Shown: in pieces, positions 22,362-27,880 of the stretch
Layout: each line of letters starts with the position of its first letter
How positions within the stretch are numbered: the stretch's first letter is position 1
Assembly (NCBI GenBank): GCA_023444705.1
Contig: JAEXMB010000030.1
Coordinates: 1-27,880 of the forward strand
DNA length: 27,880 nt
From: Pseudomonadota bacterium
GTDB taxonomy: Bacteria; Pseudomonadota; Alphaproteobacteria; Micavibrionales; UBA2020
Direction of reading: 5' to 3'
Program-made: the position numbers and the translations under genes
Notes under the pieces: generated by a model
Told to the model about the DNA's origin: nothing
The model's input: the letters and a program-made list of their open reading frames with translations, nothing else
Databases searched by the model: none

Positions 22362-23294
22362 GTGGATTTACGCCGAAACATCTTGAATTGCGTCGCCCGC
22401 ATGGCCGAACTGGCGCAGGATATGGCGGGGCATCAGCTCGATCTGAAGGTCGAGGATGATGGCCGCGCCTATCATGTGCGCAAGGGGCTGAGCGGAAAAT
22501 TGCTGGATGCGCTTTATGAAGACCGCATGCGCGACCTGCTGGCCAATTTTTCGCAAACGACAATGGGTGCTGCCGTGCTGTCGTTTCTGGACGAAAAAGG
22601 CACGGCTGTTTCGTTTGACCACCGCTTTCACAAAGATGTTCTTGGCTCAGCCGGCAACAATAAAACCATCCGCCTGCGGGCAGGCCTGCCCGCAGGCGAG
22701 TTGATCGCAACGCTTGCGCACGAGGCGCGCCATCACGTGCAGTTTCAAGAGATGGAAGAAAGCGGCCAAATCCTTCCGCCGCGTGCGACACTTGTGCGTG
22801 CGGTGTTGATGGAAGCCGACGCACATGCTTTTGAACAACGCTTCTGCGAGGATTATGCACGGGTGACGGGCAACACCAAGCCGCTGGAAATGCATAAAGG
22901 CCGCCGCCCGGACGAGATGCCAAAAGCCGATCTTTCCGACCAGCAGCTGATTTTGACGTGGATTGATAAGATCAAGAACAGCTCTTATGTTTCAACGACT
23001 TTCTACAGGATGGGCGCAATATATGCTGATATGCGTGATGGGTTGGTGGACACGTTGCCGTCCCATTGCAACGAGGAGACGGATATTATCGCCTCGATGG
23101 CTGATAAAATCGGCACGAAGTTCGGCTTGAAACGCGAAGATGTATTGGCGCGGCTCGACTTTGGCGACAAGGTGGAAAGCGAGTTGAAAAAAGCGGACGC
23201 GGCCTATCGCCACATTCATGATGGCATGCGGGCACGCGCGGTTGTGGCAGGCCCCATGCCAGCGCCGGCGCGGCCCCCGGCATTCATGCAATAA
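22362..23294 (+). CDS. Putative HEARH metallopeptidase B (paralog of A)
   Basis: A 310-residue paralog of the preceding gene. It has HEARH at residues 120-124 (LAHEARHHVQF), the third-ligand helix MEADAH with Glu151, and the shared LSGKLLDALY, FDHR and EDYARVTGN segments. The GTG start at 22362 is chosen because GGGAGA lies nine bases upstream, a TATAAT ends just before the alternative ATG at 22341, and the resulting N-terminus aligns with that of the paralog. The ATG would add seven residues. The C-terminal half differs from the paralog and ends in a Pro/Ala-rich tail. A 28-bp perfect palindrome lies in the codons just before the zinc motif. A bidirectional terminator follows at once. Confidence 0.84.
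   Translation: MDLRRNILNCVARMAELAQDMAGHQLDLKVEDDGRAYHVRKGLSGKLLDALYEDRMRDLLANFSQTTMGAAVLSFLDEKGTAVSFDHRFHKDVLGSAGNNKTIRLRAGLPAGELIATLAHEARHHVQFQEMEESGQILPPRATLVRAVLMEADAHAFEQRFCEDYARVTGNTKPLEMHKGRRPDEMPKADLSDQQLILTWIDKIKNSSYVSTTFYRMGAIYADMRDGLVDTLPSHCNEETDIIASMADKIGTKFGLKREDVLARLDFGDKVESELKKADAAYRHIHDGMRARAVVAGPMPAPARPPAFMQ
22671..22698. repeat. Perfect 28-bp palindrome inside metallopeptidase gene B
   Basis: The arm CGCCTGCGGGCAGG is followed directly by its exact reverse complement. The 15-base core GCCTGCGGGCAGGCC recurs at 6474-6488 in the glycosyltransferase gene. Here it encodes LRAGLPAGE. The aligned segment of the paralog has the same length, so it is not a simple insertion. Confidence 0.8.
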
Positions 23295-23323
23295 AAAAGC
23301 CCCGCAAAATGCGGGGCTTTTTT
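23293..23323. terminator. Bidirectional Rho-independent terminator
   Basis: The stem GCCCCGCA/TGCGGGGC with loop AAA is flanked by A6 and T6. It ends both the metallopeptidase gene, overlapping its stop codon, and the convergent aldolase gene. The stem is identical to the one at 12312-12342. Confidence 0.93.
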
Positions 23324-23337
23324 ACGGTCAACAGGGC

Positions 23338-24264
23338 TTATTGCTTGCCGAGGTAGATGTCCATGATCTTGCCGAGCAGGGCCAGGGCTTCCTCGCGCGG
23401 GCGCTGGAAGGAATTGCGGCCGATGATCGAGCCATGTCCGCCACCTTCAAAGATCGCGCGGGCGTCGTCATAGACGCTTTCTTCGTCCTTGGTGGCGCCG
23501 CCGGAAAACACCACCAGACGGCGGGTGTTAAAGGCGGATTTCATCACATGCGCCACGCGCTCGGCCTGCGTGCCGATGGGGATTTTCTTTTCCTCATAGA
23601 CTTTTTTGGCTTCGGGCAGGTCAAGGTGGTCGGATGGCAGCTTGACCTTGATGATGTGCGCGCCGAGCAGCGCCGCCATATGGGCGCCATAGGCGATGTT
23701 GTCGATGGCAAGCTCGCCTTCTTTCGAGACCTTGGGGCCGCGGATATAGGACCAGATGACGGTTGCAATGCCGACTTCCTTGGCCTGGCGCGACAGTGCC
23801 ACGATTTCTTCCTGCATCTCGAGCATATGCTCGGACCCGGGATAGATCGTAAAGCCAATCGCCGAGCAACCAAGGCGCAGCGCGTCCTGCACGCTGGCGG
23901 TGACCGACTGGTCCTTGGCTGAAATCAGGCTGTTGGACGAGTTGATCTTGAGGATCAGCGGCACCGCCCCCGCAAAGGTATCCGCACCGGCCTCAAGCGC
24001 GCCAAGGGGGGCCGCATAGGCGGAGCAACCCGAGTCCACGGCCAATTGATAGTGATAGTGGGGATCGTAGGATTCAGGATTGGCCTCGAAACTGCGCGCA
24101 GGGCCGTGTTCGAAACCCTGATCGACGGGCAGGATGACAAGCTTGCCCGAACCCGCCAGCTTGCCGTGCATCAGCATGCGCGCAAGGTTGGCTTTGGTGC
24201 CCGGATTGTCGCTTTCGTACCACGACAGGATTTTGCGGACGGCGGGGGTGATGTGCATGGTCAT
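23338..24264 (-). CDS. fbaB: Class I fructose-bisphosphate aldolase (DhnA/FbaB type)
   Basis: A 308-residue class I aldolase of the DhnA/FbaB family, which cleaves fructose 1,6-bisphosphate by a Schiff base without metal. Typical segments are VILPVDQGFEHGPARSF, KINSSNSL, AIGFTIYPGSEHMLEM, and HIIKVKLPSDH, where Lys206 is the likely Schiff-base lysine; VFSGGATKDEESVYDDA and GGGHGSIIGRNSFQRP bind phosphate. Two ATGs two codons apart could serve; the first (24264) is used, with AAGGA upstream. It follows gap by 18 bases, in a glycolysis/pentose phosphate operon with tkt. pgk, which often sits between gap and fba in alphaproteobacteria, is absent. Confidence 0.95.
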   Translation of the reverse strand: MTMHITPAVRKILSWYESDNPGTKANLARMLMHGKLAGSGKLVILPVDQGFEHGPARSFEANPESYDPHYHYQLAVDSGCSAYAAPLGALEAGADTFAGAVPLILKINSSNSLISAKDQSVTASVQDALRLGCSAIGFTIYPGSEHMLEMQEEIVALSRQAKEVGIATVIWSYIRGPKVSKEGELAIDNIAYGAHMAALLGAHIIKVKLPSDHLDLPEAKKVYEEKKIPIGTQAERVAHVMKSAFNTRRLVVFSGGATKDEESVYDDARAIFEGGGHGSIIGRNSFQRPREEALALLGKIMDIYLGKQ

Positions 24265-24282
24265 GTGTTGGGTCCTTGTCGA

Positions 24283-25287
24283 TTAAAGTTTCGCCATCGC
24301 GACGGCGGTGTCGGACATACGGCAGGAGAAACCCCACTCGTTGTCGTACCAGCACATGACGCGCACAAAGGTGCCGTCGATGACCTTGGTTTCATTGAGC
24401 GCGAAGATGGAGGAATGCGGGTCGTGGATGAAGTCGCTTGAGACCAGCGGCTCGGTATAGGTCGTCAGAATGCCTTTGAGCTTGCCGTTGCTGGCGTCGA
24501 TCACAGCCTTGTTGATTTCCTCGACCGTGGTCGCGCGTTTGGTGACGAACTTGAAATCAACGAGGGAGACATCCGGCGTCGGCACGCGGATCGAGGTGCC
24601 GTCGAGCTTGCCCTTGAGGTCGGGCATGACCTTGCCAATCGCCTTGGCGGCACCGGTCGAGGTCGGGATCATGTTCAATGCCGCCGCACGTGCGCGGTGC
24701 AGGTCTTTGTGCATGGTGTCGACGGTGTTCTGGTCGCCGGTATAGCTGTGGATGGTGGTCATGAAGCCATGTTCGATGCCGACCGCGTTGTGGATGGCCC
24801 AGACGACGGGCGCCAGCGCGTTGGTGGTGCAGGATGCGTTTGACACCACGGTGTGTTCGGCCTTGAGCTGGTCATGGTTGACGCCGTAGACGACGGTGAG
24901 GTCTTCGTCCGTCGCGGGGGCGGAGATCAAAACCTTTTTTGCGCCGGCGGTGATATGCTTGGCGGCATCGTCTTTCTAGGTGAAGATGCCGGTGCATTCA
25001 AAGGCGACGTCGACCTTGTGGTCTTTCCACGGCAGGGTCGCGGGGTCGCGCACCTGCACCATGTCGATTTTTTTGCCGTTGATGACAAGCGCGTTGCCGT
25101 CGACCTGTACATCGCCCTTAAAGCGGCCATGCACGCTGTCGTATTTGAACAGATGCGCGTTGGCTTCGGCGGTGGCGAGGTCGTTGATGGCGACGACGTT
25201 CACGTCGGTGCGGCCCGATTCAATGATCGAGCGCAAAACCAGGCGGCCGATGCGGCCAAAACCGTTGATGGCGACGTTAACAGTCAT
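24283..25287 (-). pseudogene. gap: Glyceraldehyde-3-phosphate dehydrogenase, interrupted by an in-frame TAG
   Basis: The full frame is 334 codons, normal for GAPDH. It starts VNVAINGFGRIGRLVLR (NAD-binding fold) and continues through ECTGIFT, the catalytic SNASCTTN with Cys153, HSYTGDQNTVD, and CWYDNEWGFSCRM. Codon 104, just after ECTGIFT, is TAG (24978-24976); the frame continues unchanged with KDDAAKHITAGAKKVLISAPA. No bases are missing, so one substitution, for example from TCG, CAG or AAG, explains it. The halves are otherwise intact and conserved, suggesting a recent mutation, a sequencing error or read-through. TAG ends ffh, the HIT gene and the nucleotidyltransferase gene here, so genome-wide reassignment is unlikely. 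A truncated 103-residue product would be inactive. Confidence 0.85.
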
Positions 25288-25328
25288 GGAAGGTGTCCTT
25301 TCAGGGAGGGGTCAGAAATCGAAAATGT

Positions 25329-25862
25329 TCAGGTGGTCAGCCAGTAGCGGCGCACGGGCACGCCGTGCCCCTGAACGGTGACGGTATCTTGCAACTTTCC
25401 GCCCGCTTTTTCAATGATGCGCGCCGATGCAGTATTGGTATCGTCGCAGGTGATTAACGCTTTGGAAATGCCGAGTTTTTTGATTTCCGGCACCGCCAGC
25501 CGCAAGATCAGGTGGCCATATCCCTTGCCGCGCGCGCTGGCGCGGATGGCATAGCCGACATGCCCGCCCTGTAATTCAAGGCTGTCGCTAAGGGCGTGGC
25601 GGATATGGATGCGGCCGATGAAATCCTGCCCCGCCACCAGCCACAGGCGCGTTTCGGGCACGCGCGGCACCTCGCTGCCGTCGGGCAGCACGATGCGGCG
25701 TGTCATGTCGTTTTCCGCGCGCAGCCAGTCGGCAAAATCCTCGCGCACCCAGTCGATCTCGTATTGGGTGGCGGGTGCCTCGCCCAGTCCTTCGGCCAGT
25801 GCGTCGGCATAGCTCTGCGCGAACAGGGCGTCGGGTGCGATCAGGCGCGGGGTCAGGAACAT
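25329..25862 (-). CDS. GNAT family N-acetyltransferase (RimJ/RimL-like)
   Basis: A 177-residue GNAT protein. The acetyl-CoA site is VGYAIRASARGKGYGHLIL, with R-G-K-G-Y-G as the pyrophosphate-binding loop, followed by ITCDDTNTASARIIEKAGGKL, typical of the last helix and strand. The acceptor is unknown. I chose ATG 25862, one base after the transketolase stop and with AAGGGA inside the end of tkt, over a longer in-frame start at 25958 that lies wholly within tkt. It separates tkt from gap, which are usually adjacent. Confidence 0.92.
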   Translation of the reverse strand: MFLTPRLIAPDALFAQSYADALAEGLGEAPATQYEIDWVREDFADWLRAENDMTRRIVLPDGSEVPRVPETRLWLVAGQDFIGRIHIRHALSDSLELQGGHVGYAIRASARGKGYGHLILRLAVPEIKKLGISKALITCDDTNTASARIIEKAGGKLQDTVTVQGHGVPVRRYWLTT

Positions 25863-25863
25863 C

Positions 25864-27880
25864 TTATCCCTTGAGCGCCGCGCTGACCTGCGCCACGACG
25901 TTCTCGGCGGTGATGCCGAAGTGTTCGTAGAGCTTTTCATACGGCGCACTTTCGCCAAACGACTTCATGCCGACGAAGATGCCGTCATGGCCGATCACTG
26001 CATCCCAGCCCTGACGCACGGCGGCTTCGACCGCGACGTTGATGCGCGCGGCCCCGCGCACGGTGCGCTGGTAATCAGCGCCCTGTGCGAGGAACAGTTC
26101 CAGCGAGGGGACGGAAATGACACGCGCAGTCACGCCTTTTTCAGCCAGCAGGCCCTGCGCCTTGACCGCGATCTCCACTTCCGAGCCCGAGGCCCAGATG
26201 TTGACCACGGGCGCCGTATCGCTGTCTTTCAGCACATATGCGCCGCGCGCGCATTTGTTGTCGCTGCCATCTGCGGTGCGCAACAGCGGCAGGTTCTGGC
26301 GGGTCAGCACCAGCACGCTGGGCGTGGTCTGGCTTTCAAGTGCGATCTGCCAGCATTCCGCCGTCTCGATCACGTCGCAGGGGCGCAAGGTGTACAGATT
26401 GGGGATGCAGCGCAGTGCGGCCAGATGTTCGACCGGCTGGTGGGTGGGGCCATCCTCGCCAAGGCCGATGCTGTCGTGGGTCATCACATAGATGACGCGC
26501 TGTTTCATCAGCGCCGACAGGCGGATGGCGGGGCGGCAGTAATCGGTGAAGCTCAGGAACGTGCCGCCGTAGGGGATGATGCCGCCATGCAGGGCCAGGC
26601 CGTTCATGGCCGCCGCCATCGCATGTTCGCGCACGCCGTAGTAGACGTAGCGTCCGCCGAAATGGCCGCGCGCCACGCCACCCATCGACTTGACCAGCGT
26701 CAGGTTCGATCCGGTCAGATCGGCCGAGCCGCCGATCAGCGACGGCATGGCGGGCACGAGGTCTTCCAGCACTTTGCCCGACGCCGCGCGCGTGGCGATC
26801 TTGGGGGCTTGTTCATACATTTTTGCCTTGAAGGCTGCGATCAGCTCGTGCGTTTGTTTGTTGATGTCGCCGTTCAGTGCGGCGGCGAAGTCTTTTTGCG
26901 TTTCAGCCGGTGCGGCTTTGAGCTGCGCATCCCACGCTTCGCGGGCCTTTTGGCCGCGCGCGCCGACTGCGCGCCAATCATCGAGGATGTCCTGCGGCAC
27001 CACGAAAGCCTCGTGATCCCAGCCAAGGGCCTTGCGCGCACCCGCGATTTCCTCGGGGCCCAGCGGCGATCCGTGGCTGCCCGCCGTGCCCGCCTTGGTC
27101 GGTGCGCCAAAACCGATGGTGGTCTTGCAGCAGATCAGCGAGGGCTTGGCGGTATCTTTGCGCGCCGCGGCAATGGCGGCATGGATCTCGTCGGCGTTGT
27201 GTCCGTCGACCTTGCTGACCGACCAGCCGTAAGCCTCAAAACGCTTGGCGGTATCGTCGCTGAACGACAGCGCGGTCGGGCCGTCGATGGAAATGTCGTT
27301 GTCGTCGTAAAGCACGATCAGCTTGCCAAGGCCAAGATGGCCCGCCAGCGACGCCGCTTCGTGGCTGATGCCTTCCATCAAATCGCCGTCGCCGCAGGTG
27401 ACGTAGGTGTAATGGTTGCTGATCGCATCGCCAAAGCGCGCGGACAGGAGCTGTTCTGCCATCGCCATGCCCACAGCGGTGGCAATGCCCTGACCGAGCG
27501 GGCCGGTGGTGGTTTCAATGCCTGCGTCCTGCATGACCTCGGGGTGGCCCGCCGTGAGGCTGTGCAGCTGGCGGAAATTCCTGATCTGCTCGATCGTCAT
27601 TTTCTCGTACCCAGTGAGGTAGAGCAGCGCATAGAGCAGCATCGAGCCATGCCCGCCCGACAGCACAAAGCGGTCGCGGTTGGGCCACAGCGGATTGGCT
27701 GGATCAAAGCTCAGAAAGTCGCGCCATAGCACGGTCGCCACATCGGCCATACCCATCGGCATGCCGGGGTGGCCGGAATTCGCCTTTTGCACGGCATCCA
27801 TCGCAAGGGCGCGGATGGCGTTGGCCATCGGTGCGTGGCGCGGGTCTTTCGCGGTGATGGTGGTGGCGACGGGGGGGTTG
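25864..27880 (-). CDS. tkt: Transketolase, 5' end beyond the window
   Basis: At least 671 residues of transketolase, a thiamine diphosphate enzyme of the pentose phosphate pathway that moves two-carbon units between sugars. Visible are MANAIRALAMDAVQKANSGHPG, the thiamine diphosphate site TCGDGDLMEGISHEA, the pyrimidine-domain segment GVREHAMAAAMNGLALHGG, DSIGLGEDGPTHQPVEHL and the C-terminal domain with ASGSEVEIA. An in-frame ATG lies at 27828, but the frame stays open for 17 more codons (TAKDPRHAP before MANAIR), so the true start is probably outside the window. It heads the tkt-GNAT-gap-fbaB run. Confidence 0.96.
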   Translation of the reverse strand, partial: NPPVATTITAKDPRHAPMANAIRALAMDAVQKANSGHPGMPMGMADVATVLWRDFLSFDPANPLWPNRDRFVLSGGHGSMLLYALLYLTGYEKMTIEQIRNFRQLHSLTAGHPEVMQDAGIETTTGPLGQGIATAVGMAMAEQLLSARFGDAISNHYTYVTCGDGDLMEGISHEAASLAGHLGLGKLIVLYDDNDISIDGPTALSFSDDTAKRFEAYGWSVSKVDGHNADEIHAAIAAARKDTAKPSLICCKTTIGFGAPTKAGTAGSHGSPLGPEEIAGARKALGWDHEAFVVPQDILDDWRAVGARGQKAREAWDAQLKAAPAETQKDFAAALNGDINKQTHELIAAFKAKMYEQAPKIATRAASGKVLEDLVPAMPSLIGGSADLTGSNLTLVKSMGGVARGHFGGRYVYYGVREHAMAAAMNGLALHGGIIPYGGTFLSFTDYCRPAIRLSALMKQRVIYVMTHDSIGLGEDGPTHQPVEHLAALRCIPNLYTLRPCDVIETAECWQIALESQTTPSVLVLTRQNLPLLRTADGSDNKCARGAYVLKDSDTAPVVNIWASGSEVEIAVKAQGLLAEKGVTARVISVPSLELFLAQGADYQRTVRGAARINVAVEAAVRQGWDAVIGHDGIFVGMKSFGESAPYEKLYEHFGITAENVVAQVSAALKG

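Noticed and set aside
24976..24978. Genome-wide reassignment of TAG to a sense codon
   Set aside because: TAG is the natural end of ffh, the HIT gene and the nucleotidyltransferase gene at positions matching family lengths.
25921..27729. Long plus-strand ORF (602 codons) antisense to transketolase
   Set aside because: This is an antisense shadow of tkt caused by codon bias; it is rich in Arg, His and Asp with no domain.
1..27880. Insertion sequences, prophage genes or an integrase
   Set aside because: No transposase, phage or integrase protein was recognised on either strand.

Overview
The window looks like chromosomal DNA from an alphaproteobacterium, probably an uncultured or poorly described lineage. 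The evidence is an SRP/ribosomal-protein cluster (ffh, rpsP, rimM, trmD, rplS) with alanine/glutamate-rich tails on S16 and L19, an Ffh with a TRVDGD G4 region, and a tkt/gap/class I aldolase cluster. Most of the window is GC-rich (sampled lines 58-72%). The first 5.9 kb is clearly less so (sampled lines 43-50%). I cannot name the genus from this sequence.

Layout. (1) 1-5.6 kb, low GC: a coupled plus-strand set (unknown protein, HEYGH zincin-like protein, HIT hydrolase, nucleotidyltransferase-fold protein) converging on a minus-strand pair (XRE regulator and unusual M20-family hydrolase). The low-GC block stops near the 3' end of a tRNA-Ser(GGA), which is where genomic islands commonly integrate. 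(2) 6.1-9.3 kb, minus strand: glycosyltransferase, slipin and NfeD-type membrane serine protease; the last two are the classic stomatin/NfeD partner pair. (3) 9.4-15.1 kb: the ffh-rpsP-rimM-trmD-rplS order is kept, but a divergent, short leucyl aminopeptidase gene sits between rimM and trmD. (4) 15.2-20.3 kb, plus strand: eight small ankyrin-repeat genes in tandem. The last seven overlap stop-to-start and run straight into an epmA-like gene, followed by two paralogous HEARH metallopeptidase-like genes. (5) 23.3 kb to the end, minus strand: transketolase (cut by the window edge), GNAT acetyltransferase, GAPDH interrupted by an in-frame TAG, and class I fructose-bisphosphate aldolase.

The most novel part is region 4. 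The eight ankyrin proteins are divergent paralogs with the same plan: about three ankyrin units, a GADINxQ-like junction, an RTxFLLxxGA-like unit, a basic/Gln-rich helix, then a C-terminal tag of the form [KR][YF]K[LV] at or within six residues of the stop. In the later genes the codons for this tag also supply the Shine-Dalgarno sequence and overlapping start of the next gene. The first two genes keep the tag with different codons and no such constraint, which points to selection on the peptide itself. An operon of tagged ankyrin proteins, a lysyl-transferase-like enzyme and twin metallopeptidases may be an undescribed system, but its function cannot be read from sequence alone.
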